Of a stretch of DNA of 64,000 bases, positions 18,795-30,554 are shown piece by piece. The stretch spans positions 62,001-126,000 of the forward strand of contig JAHRBI010000001.1 in NCBI GenBank assembly GCA_019084025.1, in the 5' to 3' direction. The notes under the pieces are model-generated. The model searched no databases, had not been told where the DNA came from, and worked only from the letters and a program-made list of their open reading frames with translations. Numbering within the stretch: the first letter of the stretch is position 1; each line of letters begins with the position of its first letter. This DNA comes from Burkholderiaceae bacterium DAT-1 (GTDB taxonomy: Bacteria; Pseudomonadota; Gammaproteobacteria; Burkholderiales; Chitinimonadaceae). A program made the translations under genes and the position numbers.

Positions 18795-19094
18795 TTACCC
18801 TTTGTCTGTGCGCTTCCAGAAATAGCGCCAAACAAACCCTGGCCATGCAAATACGATGAAAAGTGCAAAGGAAGTAGCATAAAACTGCCAATGCTGGGTT
18901 TGCACAGGTCCAAGCCGACTTTCCAGCCAGATACCGATCAATCCAACGAACAGATACAGAGACAGCATCTCGGCCAAGCGCCACGAAAAGGCCTTATGCC
19001 CACTTTCGGCGGTATAGACGAAGAATATTTTCTCGCTGAAAAATGGAAAATTGGCGGCCAAGGCCGCCAATGTAATGAAGATTGCACCAGTCAC
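18795..19094 (-). CDS. DUF2818 family membrane protein
   Basis: The 99-residue protein of unknown role is regularly found after nuoN in betaproteobacteria. Three hydrophobic helices are visible, at about residues 3-22, 43-63 and 72-92, with a basic end (RYFWKRTDKG). The GTG at 19094 gives the family-like start VTGAIFITLAALAANFPFF. It comes 2 bp after the nuoN TGA, which suggests translational coupling. A longer frame to 19136 overlaps nuoN. A role in complex I assembly or stability is only inferred from context. Confidence 0.85.
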   Translation of the reverse strand: MTGAIFITLAALAANFPFFSEKIFFVYTAESGHKAFSWRLAEMLSLYLFVGLIGIWLESRLGPVQTQHWQFYATSFALFIVFAWPGFVWRYFWKRTDKG

Positions 19095-19096
19095 GC

Positions 19097-20548
19097 TCAG
19101 AGCATCCCGAGTGATTGTCGAACAGATTCGTAGCACAGGCTCAGCAATGGCTGTGGAACCAGACCAAGCACCAGGATCAGCAAGACGTTCGCCGACAGCA
19201 CAAGGCGCATATCCAGCGTCACTTGCAGCGGAGCATCATCAGTCGCCTCATCCATAAACATCACCTTGACGACACGCAGATAGTAGAACGCACCAATCAG
19301 GGAGAAGATCACAGCGACAACAGCCAGCCACTTGATACCAACTTCGACAACGGCCTGGATGACTGCCAGCTTGGCGAAGAAACCGGAGAAGACCGGAATA
19401 CCTGCCATCGAGAACATGACGAACAGCACCATCAGCGCAAACCATGGGCTTCGCTTGGCCAGCCCCTTGAAATCAGAGATGTTGTCAGCCTCGAAACCCG
19501 CGCGGGACAGCAGCATGACCGAACCAAAACCTGCAGCGGCCATCAGCATGTAAACAATTGCATAGAACATGGAAGCCGCATAACCATGCGCAGTACCCGC
19601 CAAGATACCCAGGAGCAGGAACCCCATGTGGGAGATGGTGGAGTATGCAAACATGCGCTTAATATTGGTTTGCGAAATGGCGACAATATTACCAATACCG
19701 AGAGATAGCACTGCCAGCACAATCAGCATGCCCTGCCAGTCTTTCTGCAACGCACCCAGACCCACAACCAGTAAACGGATGACGAAAGCAAAGGCAGCGA
19801 GCTTGGGCGCCGAACCCAGCAACATCGTTACAACGGTAGGCGCACCTTGGTACACGTCAGGTACCCACATATGGAACGGCACATTGCCCAGCTTGAAAGC
19901 GATACCTGCAACCAGAAAGACCAGACCGAACACCAGCAAGGTACGATTGGCACCAGCAGCGATATGCTGTGCAATCACATGCAGGTCGAGCGAACCGGTG
20001 GCACCGTAAATCATGGACATGCCATACAGCAACATACCGGAGGCCAGCGCACCCAGTACAAAGTACTTCATGGATGCTTCGGTTGCCGTCGCCGAGTCAC
20101 GTTGAATTGCAACCAGTGCGTAGAGGGACAGAGAGAGTAACTCCAGACCGACATACAGTGTCAGCAGATTATTGCTCGACGCCATTACCATCATGCCAAG
20201 CAGCGCGAACAGTGTGAGTGTAAAGAACTCACCACGGAAAATTCCGCGCGCCTTTGCGTAGGAGCGGCCGTAAATTACCACCAGACCCACGCCAACATAC
20301 ATACCCAGCTTGAGAATATCGGACATTGCATCGGCGACCACCATCCCTTCAAATGCTGGGCGTGGCACCAAACTGTAGCCATTGGCGGTCAACAGACCCG
20401 CTACACCTAACGTCACGAGCGTGAGCAGAAAGGTCACGTCCCTTTGTTCATCACTAATGAACAGATCAATCAGCATGATCGCTGACGCCGCGCACAGCAG
20501 CCAGATTTCCGGCAGCACAGGCATCAGATTCAAAGTAGCCCACGTCAT
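19097..20548 (-). CDS. nuoN: NADH-quinone oxidoreductase subunit N
   Basis: The 483-residue antiporter-like membrane subunit has about 14 helices. Characteristic charged helix segments include the glutamate in [16 protein letters not shown] and the broken-helix region around [21 protein letters not shown]. It forms part of the proton-pumping arm of complex I. It is the last nuo gene, 36 bp after nuoM, with AAGGAA before the ATG. Confidence 0.97.
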   Translation of the reverse strand: MTWATLNLMPVLPEIWLLCAASAIMLIDLFISDEQRDVTFLLTLVTLGVAGLLTANGYSLVPRPAFEGMVVADAMSDILKLGMYVGVGLVVIYGRSYAKARGIFRGEFFTLTLFALLGMMVMASSNNLLTLYVGLELLSLSLYALVAIQRDSATATEASMKYFVLGALASGMLLYGMSMIYGATGSLDLHVIAQHIAAGANRTLLVFGLVFLVAGIAFKLGNVPFHMWVPDVYQGAPTVVTMLLGSAPKLAAFAFVIRLLVVGLGALQKDWQGMLIVLAVLSLGIGNIVAISQTNIKRMFAYSTISHMGFLLLGILAGTAHGYAASMFYAIVYMLMAAAGFGSVMLLSRAGFEADNISDFKGLAKRSPWFALMVLFVMFSMAGIPVFSGFFAKLAVIQAVVEVGIKWLAVVAVIFSLIGAFYYLRVVKVMFMDEATDDAPLQVTLDMRLVLSANVLLILVLGLVPQPLLSLCYESVRQSLGML

Positions 20549-20584
20549 GTTGTTTGTTTCCTTATTCGCTTATCTAGCCGCCGG

Positions 20585-22099
20585 TTACTGATGCATGCCA
20601 GGTGCAGGCAACTTGCTCTGCTGAACCTGCCAAATCAGGGAATCCACGCTTGTATGCAGCTTGGAGCTGATCACTTCCGGATAAAGACCCAGACCCAGCA
20701 CAGCGACTGCGAGGACAGCCAGTACCGCAAATTCGCGGAGATTAACATCCTTCAACTCGGCAACATGTTCGTTTGCCACTTCACCAAACACAACGCGCTT
20801 GTACATCCACAGTGTGTAAGCTGCACCGAACAGCAAAGTGGTACCGGCCACGAATGCGTACCAGAAGTTCACCTTAACTGCACCGACGATTACCAGGAAC
20901 TCGCCCCAGAAACCGGAGGTTGCCGGCAGACCGCAATTTGCCATGGAAAACAGCAGGAAAAATGCTGCAAACTTCGGCATGGTATTTACCACACCACCGT
21001 AATCCGAAATCTTGCGGGAATGAACACGGTCATACATGACGCCAATACAGAAGAACATCGCGGCGGATACGAAGCCGTGGGAAATCATCTGGATCAGTGC
21101 ACCTTCAAGGCCATATGTCGTCGGCGCACCATTCAGGAACATGAACATCCCCAGCGTGGCAAAGCCCATGTGCGAGATTGAGGAATATGCAACCAGCTTC
21201 TTCATGTCCTTCTGCACTAAAGCGATCAGACCAATATAAGCAATCGCAATCAGTGACAGTACAACAATAATCCAACCCCATTCACGCGCAGCATCCGGTG
21301 CAATCGGCAAGCCAAATCGCAGGAAACCGTATGCGCCAAGCTTCAGCGTAATCGCTGCCAGCACCATGGAACCACCAGTAGGTGCTTCAACGTGCGCATC
21401 CGGCAACCAGGTATGTACCGGGAACATTGGCACCTTCACGGCAAATGCCAGGAAGAATGCAATCATCAACCAGCCTTGCTCAGTCAGGCTCAGTGGCAGA
21501 CGGTGGAATGCGTATACGTCGAAGGTATTGCCAGCCTTGAAATACAAGTAGATAAACGAAACCAGCAACAGCAGCGAACCCATCAGTGTGTACAGGAACA
21601 ACTTGATTGCCGCATACACACGATTCGGACCTCCCCACACACCAACAATCAGGTAGAGCGGAATCAGCATCGCTTCGAAGAAGCAGTAAAACAGAATGGC
21701 ATCCAGCGACGCGAACGCGCCGTTGATCAGACCAGACATGATCAGGAAGGCGGCCATGTAATGCGCGACTCGCTTCTCAATCACCTGCCACCCAGCAATT
21801 ACAACCAGCAGTGTTGTGAACGCATTCAGGATCACGAAGAACATGGACAAACCATCAACGCCAAGATGGTATTTGACGTTAAAGGCTGGAATCCAGTCCC
21901 GAACGAATTCGAACTGGGGGCCACCGTGCAAAGCGGCAAATTCGGTGAACAACGGGAACGTCACCACCAAACCCGCAAGGGCGCCAAGCAAGGCCAACAC
22001 TCTGGCAATACCGGCGTTGCGATCACCCCCGGTAGCCAGAACCAGCAGACCGGCCGCTATCGGTACCCAGATCGCCAGATTCAACAGATGTTCAGACAT
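20585..22099 (-). CDS. nuoM: NADH-quinone oxidoreductase subunit M
   Basis: The 504-residue antiporter-like proton channel subunit has the conserved Glu in the segment FYCFFEAMLIPLYLIVG and the Lys/His-rich channel region FAVKVPMFPVHTWLPDAHVEAPT. ATG at 22099 is preceded by GAGTGG; a GTG two codons earlier is the alternative. It lies between nuoL and nuoN in the membrane arm gene order. Confidence 0.97.
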   Translation of the reverse strand: MSEHLLNLAIWVPIAAGLLVLATGGDRNAGIARVLALLGALAGLVVTFPLFTEFAALHGGPQFEFVRDWIPAFNVKYHLGVDGLSMFFVILNAFTTLLVVIAGWQVIEKRVAHYMAAFLIMSGLINGAFASLDAILFYCFFEAMLIPLYLIVGVWGGPNRVYAAIKLFLYTLMGSLLLLVSFIYLYFKAGNTFDVYAFHRLPLSLTEQGWLMIAFFLAFAVKVPMFPVHTWLPDAHVEAPTGGSMVLAAITLKLGAYGFLRFGLPIAPDAAREWGWIIVVLSLIAIAYIGLIALVQKDMKKLVAYSSISHMGFATLGMFMFLNGAPTTYGLEGALIQMISHGFVSAAMFFCIGVMYDRVHSRKISDYGGVVNTMPKFAAFFLLFSMANCGLPATSGFWGEFLVIVGAVKVNFWYAFVAGTTLLFGAAYTLWMYKRVVFGEVANEHVAELKDVNLREFAVLAVLAVAVLGLGLYPEVISSKLHTSVDSLIWQVQQSKLPAPGMHQ

Positions 22100-22143
22100 A
22101 TCCACTCTTACCCAGGTTTATCAATTTTCGATTATCTAGCCGG

Positions 22144-24201
22144 TCAGAAACCCAGCGCGAAATTGCCATGCCACAGCCACCATCCCAAGAACACCAGCAC
22201 ACCCACAATCATGGCCGATGCATAGTGATAGATGTAACCGGACTGCAGGCGACGGGTAACGCTGGAGAACACCGCAACCAGTTTGGCTGCGCCATTCACG
22301 AACAATCCGTCGATCAGCATGGTGTCACCAAGCTTCCAGAAGACCTTGCCAACACCTCGTCCGAAGGCAGCAAAACCCTGAATATACAGATGATCCATGT
22401 AGTACTTGTTTTCCAGCAGCGTGAACAGCGGCCCGGACATTTGCTTAATCTTGGCAGGAATCTGCGGTGCCTTCAGATAGAAGAACCATGCAACCAACAC
22501 GCCGCTCAGTGCCAGAATAAACGGCAGGCTGGTGAATGAGTGCAGAGCCATACCCGCAGCATCATGGAATTGATGATGGAATTCATGAGTCATTTCTTCC
22601 ATCACCGGATGCGCACCGCTATAGATGATGTTCTGGAAGAAATCGCCATACAGCATCGGTTCGATTGCGAAGTAGCCAATCAGCAGCGAAGGGATTGCCA
22701 GCGCAATCAGCGGTACAGTCACCACCCATGGCGACTCATGCGGCTTTTCGCCCGGAGCCAGACCGTGGTGATGGTCATCGCCATGATCGTCGTGACCGTG
22801 ATGGTCATCATGTGCTTTACCGAAGCGTTCCTCGCCATGGAAGACCAGGAAGTACATACGGAAGGAATAGAAAGCAGTAACAAATACGCCAATCACAGCT
22901 GCAGCATACGCAAAGGACGAGCCGGCGAGATGCGAAGCCTTGACTGCCTCAATGATGGAATCCTTCGAATAGAAGCCGGAGAAGAACGGCGTACCAATCA
23001 AAGCGAGCGAACCAATCAGTGAGGTGAACCAGGTAATGCGCATATACTTGCTCAGACCACCCATGTTACGGATGTCCTGATCGTGATGCATACCCATGAT
23101 GACGGAGCCGGCACCAAGGAACAACAGTGCCTTGAAGAATGCGTGAGTCATCAGATGGAAAACCGCTACTGAGTAGGCTGAAGCGCCAAGAGCGATCGTC
23201 ATGTAACCAAGCTGAGACAACGTCGAATACGCTACCACGCGCTTGATATCGTTCTGGATGATCCCCAGAAATCCCATGAACAACGCTGTAATGGCACCGA
23301 TCACCATCACAAAATTCAGTGCAACATCGGACAGTTCATAGATCGGCGACATACGAGCGACCATGAAGATCCCGGCAGTTACCATTGTTGCAGCGTGAAT
23401 CAACGCGGAAATTGGAGTTGGACCTTCCATCGAATCTGGAAGCCACACATGCAGCGGAAACTGAGCCGACTTACCCATCGCGCCGACGAACAGCAAAATA
23501 CATGTTACTGCGAGCAATGGCCATTGCACGCCTGAAAATATGGAGATTGTCTTGGCTTGCCAGATGGCAGCCTGGCTACCTTGCAGCTGATCGAATACCT
23601 GTTTGTAATCAAATGTGCCGAAATGGGTCAGTACAAGACCAATGCCCAGCAGGAAACCAAAGTCACCAACGCGGTTAACCAGGAACGCCTTGAGATTGGC
23701 AAAAATGGCTGTCGGGCGTGTATACCAGAAACCGATCAGCAAGTAGGACACCAAACCCACTGCTTCCCAGCCAAAGAACAACTGCACGAAGTTGTTACTC
23801 ATCACCAGCATCAGCATGGAGAAGGTAAACAAAGAAATGTAGCTGAAGAAACGCTGATACCCAGGATCGTCATGCATGTAGCCGATGGTGTACAGGTGAA
23901 CCATCAGTGATACGAACGTCACCACAACCATCATCATGGCAGTCAGCTTATCCACCAGGAAACCGACATTGACATCGATCCCATCAATAGTCAGCGCGGT
24001 ATACACATTGCCATTGTAAGCAGCACCACCGTGCATCAAATCCCAGAGGACGTTGATCGAGCATACGCACGCGGCGGCCACACCTAGAATCGTGACAGTG
24101 TGCGCACCAGCTCGTCCGATCAGGCGGCCAAAAAGGCCAGCCAGAATCGCCCCGAACAGGGGAAAGAGTGGGATCAACAAGTAAAGCGTCGGTTTATCCA
24201 T
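22144..24201 (-). CDS. nuoL: NADH-quinone oxidoreductase subunit L
   Basis: The 685-residue distal proton-pumping subunit has the antiporter-like core (FFGWEAVGLVSYLLIGFW, SAQFPLHVWLPDSMEGPTPISALIHAATMV) and a long C-terminal lateral-helix region. Residues about 466-491 form a soluble loop very rich in His and Asp (HDDHHGHDDHGDDHHH), absent from the enterobacterial protein as far as I recall. ATG at 24201 is chosen; a TTG lies four codons upstream. The ribosome binding site is weak. Confidence 0.97.
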   Translation of the reverse strand: MDKPTLYLLIPLFPLFGAILAGLFGRLIGRAGAHTVTILGVAAACVCSINVLWDLMHGGAAYNGNVYTALTIDGIDVNVGFLVDKLTAMMMVVVTFVSLMVHLYTIGYMHDDPGYQRFFSYISLFTFSMLMLVMSNNFVQLFFGWEAVGLVSYLLIGFWYTRPTAIFANLKAFLVNRVGDFGFLLGIGLVLTHFGTFDYKQVFDQLQGSQAAIWQAKTISIFSGVQWPLLAVTCILLFVGAMGKSAQFPLHVWLPDSMEGPTPISALIHAATMVTAGIFMVARMSPIYELSDVALNFVMVIGAITALFMGFLGIIQNDIKRVVAYSTLSQLGYMTIALGASAYSVAVFHLMTHAFFKALLFLGAGSVIMGMHHDQDIRNMGGLSKYMRITWFTSLIGSLALIGTPFFSGFYSKDSIIEAVKASHLAGSSFAYAAAVIGVFVTAFYSFRMYFLVFHGEERFGKAHDDHHGHDDHGDDHHHGLAPGEKPHESPWVVTVPLIALAIPSLLIGYFAIEPMLYGDFFQNIIYSGAHPVMEEMTHEFHHQFHDAAGMALHSFTSLPFILALSGVLVAWFFYLKAPQIPAKIKQMSGPLFTLLENKYYMDHLYIQGFAAFGRGVGKVFWKLGDTMLIDGLFVNGAAKLVAVFSSVTRRLQSGYIYHYASAMIVGVLVFLGWWLWHGNFALGF

Positions 24202-24295
24202 GATTGCAGGCAATCTAATCTGTTTTCTTCAGGCCACTTTCGTGGCCACGTTTCGCTGCAAGGTGCTGCTAGAAGCAACACCGCCAAAGACCGGG

Positions 24296-24598
24296 TTATC
24301 CCTTCAGGGAACCCAGATCCTGCACGTTGATCGAACGCAGGTTACGGAACAGCACCACCAGAATCGCCAGACCAATGGCAGATTCCGCTGCTGCAACCGT
24401 CAAAATAAAGAACACGAAAATCTGTCCGTCTACGTTGCCGAGGAACTTGGAAAACGCGACGAAATTGATATTCACCGCCAGCAACATCAACTCAATCGCC
24501 ATCAGCAACACAATGATGTTTTTGCGATTCATGAAAATGCCAAACACTGCAACGGCAAACAGCAATGCTGCAAGTACAAGGTAATGGGTCAAAGTCAC
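24296..24598 (-). CDS. nuoK: NADH-quinone oxidoreductase subunit K
   Basis: The 100-residue protein has three membrane helices. The two conserved membrane glutamates of NuoK are visible, in IELMLLAVN and in [12 protein letters not shown]. It belongs to the proton-translocating arm. The start is GTG at 24598 with AAGGAT upstream. Confidence 0.97.
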   Translation of the reverse strand: MTLTHYLVLAALLFAVAVFGIFMNRKNIIVLLMAIELMLLAVNINFVAFSKFLGNVDGQIFVFFILTVAAAESAIGLAILVVLFRNLRSINVQDLGSLKG

Positions 24599-24622
24599 GA
24601 TAGGTATCCTTGTGCTTTCCAG

Positions 24623-25261
24623 TTACGCAGCCGGCTTATCGGCATCGACTTGTTCAACCACTTCGACTTCAGCGGCCATCTTGACGATACGCACTCGATC
24701 CGCCTTCTTGACCGCAATCTGATCTGCCGGGTTGAGATAGCGAGTATTTTTCCGCTTACGAACCGTCAAGGAAATCGCAGCAATGATCGCCACAACCAGC
24801 AACACCGCAGCCAGTTCAAACGGGAACAGGTAATGGGTGTAGATCGGCACACCAAGTTGATGCAGATTTGTTTCACCGGCTGGAATTGGCGCCACTGCAC
24901 CATAACCGCCGAGACCAGTGTCACGCGTCAGAAGAACTGCCAGCATTTCAACTGCCATGATCCCACCAACAACTGCTGCAGTTGGCAGATAGCTCCAGAA
25001 TCCCTTACGCAACTCTTCGAAATTAATGTCCAGCATCATCACCACGAAGAGGAAAAGCACCATCACCGCGCCCACGTAAACAAGCACAAGGGAAATGGCG
25101 AGGAATTCAGCCTCGATCAACATCCACAAAACAGATGCGGTGAAAAACGATAGCACCAGACTCAGTGCAGCATGCACCGGATTGCGCGCAGTAATCACTC
25201 TGAGGGCAGAGCCCAGCAGGATGGCTGCGAACAGGTAGAACACGGCGGTAGTAAGCGTCAT
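24623..25261 (-). CDS. nuoJ: NADH-quinone oxidoreductase subunit J
   Basis: The 212-residue protein has five membrane helices. The conserved stretch VLVYVGAVMVLFLFVVMMLD corresponds to the NuoJ pi-bulge helix that links quinone reduction to proton transfer. The C-terminal ~40 residues are charged and hydrophilic (EVEVVEQVDADKPAA). It lies between nuoI and nuoK. Confidence 0.97.
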   Translation of the reverse strand: MTLTTAVFYLFAAILLGSALRVITARNPVHAALSLVLSFFTASVLWMLIEAEFLAISLVLVYVGAVMVLFLFVVMMLDINFEELRKGFWSYLPTAAVVGGIMAVEMLAVLLTRDTGLGGYGAVAPIPAGETNLHQLGVPIYTHYLFPFELAAVLLVVAIIAAISLTVRKRKNTRYLNPADQIAVKKADRVRIVKMAAEVEVVEQVDADKPAA

Positions 25262-25306
25262 GATATTCCGCTACGTCCCATAGTTAAAAGTTGAACAGTT
25301 TTCCAC

Positions 25307-25795
25307 TCAGCGATACTTCGCGTCAGCCGCACGTGCTTTCGCAATATCTGCTTCGTACCGATCGCCAACAGCTAGCAACATCGGCTTGGTGTAGTACAGA
25401 TCACCACGTTTTTCGCCGTGGTATTCGTACACATGCGTTTCCACGATGGCATCGACCGGACAAGCTTCTTCACAGAACCCACAGAAGATGCACTTGGTCA
25501 GATCGATATCGTATCGGGAGGTACGACGAGTGCCATCGTCACGCACCTCGGACTCGATCGTAATGGCCATCGCCGGACAAACTGCCTCACACAGCTTACA
25601 AGCAATGCAACGCTCTTCGCCATTGGCGTATCGGCGTTGTGCATGCAGACCACGGAAACGCGGGCTGTAAGGTGTTTTTTCTTCCGGAAACTGCACCGTA
25701 ATCTTGCGCTGGAACAGGTAGCGACCTGTCAGTGCAAGGCCCTTGACCAGCTCGAACAGCAGGAAGGACTTGAAGAAGTGATGAATCTTTTCCAT
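25307..25795 (-). CDS. nuoI: NADH-quinone oxidoreductase subunit I
   Basis: The 162-residue ferredoxin-like subunit carries two [4Fe-4S] motifs ([12 protein letters not shown] and [12 protein letters not shown]) that hold clusters N6a and N6b. They pass electrons from the peripheral arm toward cluster N2. An N-terminal amphipathic segment ([20 protein letters not shown]) would lie on the membrane. The length and order fit the family. Confidence 0.98.
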   Translation of the reverse strand: MEKIHHFFKSFLLFELVKGLALTGRYLFQRKITVQFPEEKTPYSPRFRGLHAQRRYANGEERCIACKLCEAVCPAMAITIESEVRDDGTRRTSRYDIDLTKCIFCGFCEEACPVDAIVETHVYEYHGEKRGDLYYTKPMLLAVGDRYEADIAKARAADAKYR

Positions 25796-25814
25796 GTTTC
25801 AGTCTCGTTCCCGA

Positions 25815-26873
25815 TTACCACAGTGAGTAAGACGTTTGCATCCAGGTTGCCACCACCACGATCCATACCAGCGTGACGGGGATGAAAATCTTCCAGCCCA
25901 AACGCATCACCTGGTCATAGCGATATCGAGGGAAAGTCGCACGGAACCACAGGAAACAGAACAGAATAAACGCTGTCTTGAGAGCAAGCCAGACAAAACT
26001 CGAAGCACCCAGCATGCCCATGCTTGCAGGCAATGGTGACAACCAGCCTCCAAGGAACATGATCGATGTCATGATTGCAATCAGGATCATGTTGGCATAT
26101 TCACCCAGGAAGAACAGGGCAAAACTCATGCCTGAATACTCGATCATATGTCCGGCAACGATTTCCGACTCACCTTCGGTCACGTCAAATGGCGCACGAT
26201 TCGTTTCGGCAATGCCCGAAATCAAATAGACCAGAAAGAGCGGGAACAGCGGCAACCAGTTCCATGAAAAGATCGAGCCACCGGCAATACCCTTGGCCTG
26301 ACCATTCACGATTTCAGTCAGATTCAGACTGCCTGACACCATGAGTACGCCAACCAGTGCGAAACCCATCGCCAGTTCGTAGGAAATCACCTGAGCAGAA
26401 GCTCGCATCGCACCAAGGAAGGCATATTTCGAGTTTGAAGCCCAGCCCGCGACAATGATGCCATACACACCGAGTGAGGTAATTGCCATCACATACAGCA
26501 GACCGGCATTCACATTAGCCAGCACCACTTCCGGAGCAAACGGTACGACTGCCCAAGCAGCGAGCGACGGCGCCAAAACCATGATCGGCGCAAAGAAATA
26601 CAAACCGGTCGACGCTTTGGTCGGCGAAATGATTTCCTTCAGTAGCAGTTTGATACCATCGGCGATCGGTTGCAGCAAACCGAACGGACCCACACGATTC
26701 GGGCCAATACGGATCTGGATGTAACCAATCACCTTACGTTCTGCGAGCGTCAGGTAGGCAACACAACCAAACAGCGGGGCAACAATCAGAATAATCTTGA
26801 TGAGCGCCCAAGCGGTCTCACCGCCCGTAGCGCCTAACATCGAGATCAAGCCATTATGCATTGTTTCGATCAT
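25815..26873 (-). CDS. nuoH: NADH-quinone oxidoreductase subunit H
   Basis: The 352-residue membrane subunit forms much of the quinone chamber at the junction of the two arms. The typical loops [24 protein letters not shown] and [20 protein letters not shown] are present, within eight or so helices. ATG at 26873 (MIETMHNG) has AGGA upstream. A GTG at 26888 overlapping the nuoG stop is less likely. Confidence 0.97.
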   Translation of the reverse strand: MIETMHNGLISMLGATGGETAWALIKIILIVAPLFGCVAYLTLAERKVIGYIQIRIGPNRVGPFGLLQPIADGIKLLLKEIISPTKASTGLYFFAPIMVLAPSLAAWAVVPFAPEVVLANVNAGLLYVMAITSLGVYGIIVAGWASNSKYAFLGAMRASAQVISYELAMGFALVGVLMVSGSLNLTEIVNGQAKGIAGGSIFSWNWLPLFPLFLVYLISGIAETNRAPFDVTEGESEIVAGHMIEYSGMSFALFFLGEYANMILIAIMTSIMFLGGWLSPLPASMGMLGASSFVWLALKTAFILFCFLWFRATFPRYRYDQVMRLGWKIFIPVTLVWIVVVATWMQTSYSLW

Positions 26874-26884
26874 TGTTCTGTTCC

Positions 26885-29206
26885 TCACGCACCAGCAACA
26901 GTCAGATTGCCGAATGCAGCTCCGAGTACAGCCGTAGCAGGATGTCCGGCGGCCACACGAACCACACCTTCAGGCAGTGTCGTATCGATTACAAGTGGCA
27001 GTACAACTTCACCATCCTGCTTCACACGCACCTGCTGGCCATCCTTCAGACCCAGCGTCGCAGCAGTAGAGGCAGACACCCCCACCACAGGCGCAGCAGC
27101 ATCCTTAGTCGCCTGCAAGGAAGGCGCACGGCGCACCAATGCATCAGACTGATAAATCGGGACTTCACCCAAGCGAACCAAGCCAGATGTGGCATTCAAC
27201 TGAATACCGACTGAATTAACCGCATTATTCAGCAGTGACTTAACAGAGTCCGCACCTTGCGGCAGCGCTTCAACGCGTACAGCTTCAGCCGTTTCATAAT
27301 CGAAGCCATTGAGCCCCAGCAGGTTGCCGAGAACGCGCAATACCTTCCAACCTGGACGGGTATCACCAAGCGGCTTCACCACACCATTGAAAGACTGCGG
27401 CAAACCTTCCATATTCACAAAGGTACCGGCCGTTTCGCTAAACGGTGCAATTGGCAGCAGCACATCCGCGACATCCAGGCTGTGCTTGAACGGTGATGCG
27501 ACAACAACCATTTCGGCCTGACTCAGTGCGGTCTGAGCCTGGGCAGTATTTGCCGCATCGATTGCCTCAGCGCCAAACAGTACAAATGCCTTACGTGCTT
27601 TTGCAAAAGCTGCAGGCTGTTTGGACAGGCTGACAATCTGTGCACCAACCGTGTTTGCTGCAGCCGACATCCAGCCGAACGTTGCACCAGTCAACTCAGA
27701 CAGTTGATTACCAAGCACCGCAAGTTCCGCGGCACGGGGATGGTTTGCGGCCAGATTGCCGAACACCACACTGGCATGCTTACCTTCAGTTTGTGCGGCT
27801 TCAATCAATGATTGAGCGATCCGACGCGCCGTATCGGAAACGTGTGCCGATTCGACACCCGCCGGCAATATTGCGCCTTTGATTTCCGCAGCCGCCTTCA
27901 CAACTGACGCGAGCGACTCAACCAGTTGGTCTGCGCGAACGATCAGTTTGTTTTCGACCTTGCACAGCAGGTTGTCGTCGGCCAGTGCCAGAATGGACAG
28001 CTTGCCGCCATGCTTAACAGTATGACGCAGACGCTGTGCGATCAGCGGTTGTTCCTTGCGCAGGTTCGAACCAACAACCAGCACAGCACTCGATGCTGCC
28101 AAGGAAGAAATGGTTTGACCCAGCCAGCTCACACCGGCCTGCGCAGAAGCCAGACGGCTATCCGACTCACGACCGCGTGTGTCGACGGCATCCACACCAA
28201 GACCGCCACGCACCAGCTTATTCAGCAGGAACAATTCTTCGATGGTGGAATGTGCGGAACCTACTGCGGCGACCGAATCTGCTCCATGATCGCGCACGAC
28301 GGATTTCAATCCATTAGCAACGTATTCCAGCGCTGTCTGCCAGTCAGTTTCAATCCACTGACCGCCTTGCTTCAGCATCGGTTTTTGCAGACGATCCGCA
28401 CTGTTCAGTGCTTCGTAGGAGAAACGATCACGGTCGGCAATCCAGCATTCGTTTACCGATTCGTTTTCTAGCGGCAGCACGCGCATCACGCGATTCTGCT
28501 TCACCTGAACCACCAGATTTGCGCCGAGACCATCGTGCGGACTCACACTCTTGCGACGTGACAGTTCCCACGTACGCGCTGTGTAACGGAATGGCTTGGA
28601 GGTCAGCGCGCCTACCGGGCACAAATCGATGACATTGCCGGAGATTTCTGAATCGACCGTCATACCGACAAAGGACATAATTTCAGAATGCTCACCACGA
28701 TGAGCCATTCCAATTTCTTGCAGTCCAGCGATTTCCTCGGTGAAACGTACACAACGCGTGCAATGGATGCAACGGGTCATGTCAGTAGAAATCAGCGGAC
28801 CTAGATCCTTATTGGACACAACACGCTTGTCTTCTTCATAACGAGAAGCACTGCCGCCGTATCCAACTGCCAGATCCTGCAACTGACATTCCCCACCCTG
28901 ATCGCAGATCGGGCAATCCAGCGGGTGATTGATCAGCAGGAACTCCATCACACCCTGCTGGGCCTTAACGGCCATGTCGGAATGCGTGAATACCTTCATG
29001 CCATCCGTGACTGGAGTAGCACAGGCAGGCAGCGGCTTTGGTGCCTTCTCAACTTGCACAAGACACATGCGGCAGTTTGCCGCAATTGACAGCTTCTTGT
29101 GGTAGCAGAAATGCGGAATATAGGTCCCGTTTGCGCGGGCTGCCTCGATTACCGTGCTACCGTCAGGTACCGTCAGTTTCTTACCGTCGATTTCGATTTC
29201 TAGCAT
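26885..29206 (-). CDS. nuoG: NADH-quinone oxidoreductase subunit G
   Basis: The 773-residue peripheral-arm subunit has an N-terminal [2Fe-2S] ferredoxin domain ([17 protein letters not shown]). The His/Cys [4Fe-4S] region is at [31 protein letters not shown] and the nearby Cys-rich stretch carry another [4Fe-4S] cluster. A long molybdopterin-oxidoreductase-like domain without a cofactor follows. It relays electrons from NuoF/E to NuoI. It lies between nuoF and nuoH. Confidence 0.97.
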   Translation of the reverse strand: MLEIEIDGKKLTVPDGSTVIEAARANGTYIPHFCYHKKLSIAANCRMCLVQVEKAPKPLPACATPVTDGMKVFTHSDMAVKAQQGVMEFLLINHPLDCPICDQGGECQLQDLAVGYGGSASRYEEDKRVVSNKDLGPLISTDMTRCIHCTRCVRFTEEIAGLQEIGMAHRGEHSEIMSFVGMTVDSEISGNVIDLCPVGALTSKPFRYTARTWELSRRKSVSPHDGLGANLVVQVKQNRVMRVLPLENESVNECWIADRDRFSYEALNSADRLQKPMLKQGGQWIETDWQTALEYVANGLKSVVRDHGADSVAAVGSAHSTIEELFLLNKLVRGGLGVDAVDTRGRESDSRLASAQAGVSWLGQTISSLAASSAVLVVGSNLRKEQPLIAQRLRHTVKHGGKLSILALADDNLLCKVENKLIVRADQLVESLASVVKAAAEIKGAILPAGVESAHVSDTARRIAQSLIEAAQTEGKHASVVFGNLAANHPRAAELAVLGNQLSELTGATFGWMSAAANTVGAQIVSLSKQPAAFAKARKAFVLFGAEAIDAANTAQAQTALSQAEMVVVASPFKHSLDVADVLLPIAPFSETAGTFVNMEGLPQSFNGVVKPLGDTRPGWKVLRVLGNLLGLNGFDYETAEAVRVEALPQGADSVKSLLNNAVNSVGIQLNATSGLVRLGEVPIYQSDALVRRAPSLQATKDAAAPVVGVSASTAATLGLKDGQQVRVKQDGEVVLPLVIDTTLPEGVVRVAAGHPATAVLGAAFGNLTVAGA

Positions 29207-29251
29207 GATCGGTCGGCCAGGGCTTCTTCGTAAGTTTCAGAATGTGCCGGC

Positions 29252-30541
29252 TCAGAAGCCAGGCACAATGCATTTCTTGTTGTCGATGTGGTACTGGAAT
29301 TCGTCACGGAAGTGACGCAGCATCCCTTGTACCGGCATCACAGCAGCATCACCCAGGGCACAAATGGTACGACCCGCGATGTTTTTGCCAACTGATTCGA
29401 GCAGCTCCAGATCTTCCGGACGACCCAAGCCATTTTCGATGCGATCGACCACACGGTACAGCCAGCCAGTACCTTCACGGCACGGCGTACACTGACCACA
29501 GGACTCTTCGTAGTAGAAGTAGGACAGACGACGCAGCGCCTTGACCATACAAACTGTTTCATCCATCACGATCACGGCACCTGAACCCAGCATCGACCCC
29601 GCTTTGGAGATGCTGTCGTAGTCCATGGTGCATTCCATCATGATGTGTGCAGGCAGAACCGGCGCAGACGATCCACCAGGGATCACTGCCTTCAGCTTCT
29701 TGCCGCCACGCATCCCACCGCACATTTCCAGCAATTCGGAGAACGGGGTGCCCAGTGGAATTTCATAGTTACCCGGACGATTCACATGACCCGATACCGA
29801 GAACAGCTTGGTGCCGCCATTGTTCGGTTTGCCAAGTTCCAGGAACTTCTGACCACCTTCACGGATGATATACGGCACCGATGCAAATGTTTCGGTGTTA
29901 TTGATGGTGGTAGGCTTGCCATACAGACCAAAACTTGCCGGGAAAGGCGGCTTGAATCGCGGCTGCCCCTTCTTGCCTTCAAGCGATTCCAGCAAAGCTG
30001 TTTCTTCACCACAGATGTACGCGCCATAACCATGATGCGCATGCAGTTCGAAACAGAAGTCTGTACCCAGAATATTCTGGCCTAAGAAGCCAGCTTTACG
30101 CGCCTCTTCCAGCGCAGCTTCAAAACGCAGGTAATCTTCAAAAATCTCACCGTGGATATAGTTGTAACCAACCTTGATACCCATGGCGTAACCCGCAATG
30201 ATCATCCCTTCGATCAGTGCATGCGGGTTCAGCTGAATGATGTCCTTGTCCTTGAAGGTGCCAGGTTCGCCCTCATCTGTATTGCAGACGAGATACTTGT
30301 CGCCCGGAAAGCTGCGGGGCATGAAGCTCCACTTCAGGCCAGTCGGGAAACCTGCGCCGCCACGACCACGCAGGGATGAAGTCTTCATCTCTGCAATCAC
30401 AGCGTCCTGCGTGATTTTTTCATCGAGGATTTTACGCAGGGCGGCATAACCACCACGCTTCACATAGGCGTCGAGAGTCCAGCAATTCGGATCATCGAAA
30501 TCAACGCCTTCGAAAATGATGCCTTTAACGTAAACGGTCAT
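29252..30541 (-). CDS. nuoF: NADH-quinone oxidoreductase subunit F
   Basis: The 429-residue subunit is the NADH entry point. It has [13 protein letters not shown] for FMN/NADH binding (about residues 57-69), [11 protein letters not shown], and the [4Fe-4S] N3 motif [11 protein letters not shown] plus a later Cys ([11 protein letters not shown]). ATG at 30541 ([12 protein letters not shown]) follows the nuoE stop by 13 bp. A longer frame to 30589 would run into nuoE. Confidence 0.98.
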   Translation of the reverse strand: MTVYVKGIIFEGVDFDDPNCWTLDAYVKRGGYAALRKILDEKITQDAVIAEMKTSSLRGRGGAGFPTGLKWSFMPRSFPGDKYLVCNTDEGEPGTFKDKDIIQLNPHALIEGMIIAGYAMGIKVGYNYIHGEIFEDYLRFEAALEEARKAGFLGQNILGTDFCFELHAHHGYGAYICGEETALLESLEGKKGQPRFKPPFPASFGLYGKPTTINNTETFASVPYIIREGGQKFLELGKPNNGGTKLFSVSGHVNRPGNYEIPLGTPFSELLEMCGGMRGGKKLKAVIPGGSSAPVLPAHIMMECTMDYDSISKAGSMLGSGAVIVMDETVCMVKALRRLSYFYYEESCGQCTPCREGTGWLYRVVDRIENGLGRPEDLELLESVGKNIAGRTICALGDAAVMPVQGMLRHFRDEFQYHIDNKKCIVPGF

Positions 30542-30554
30542 CGCGCTATCCGTC

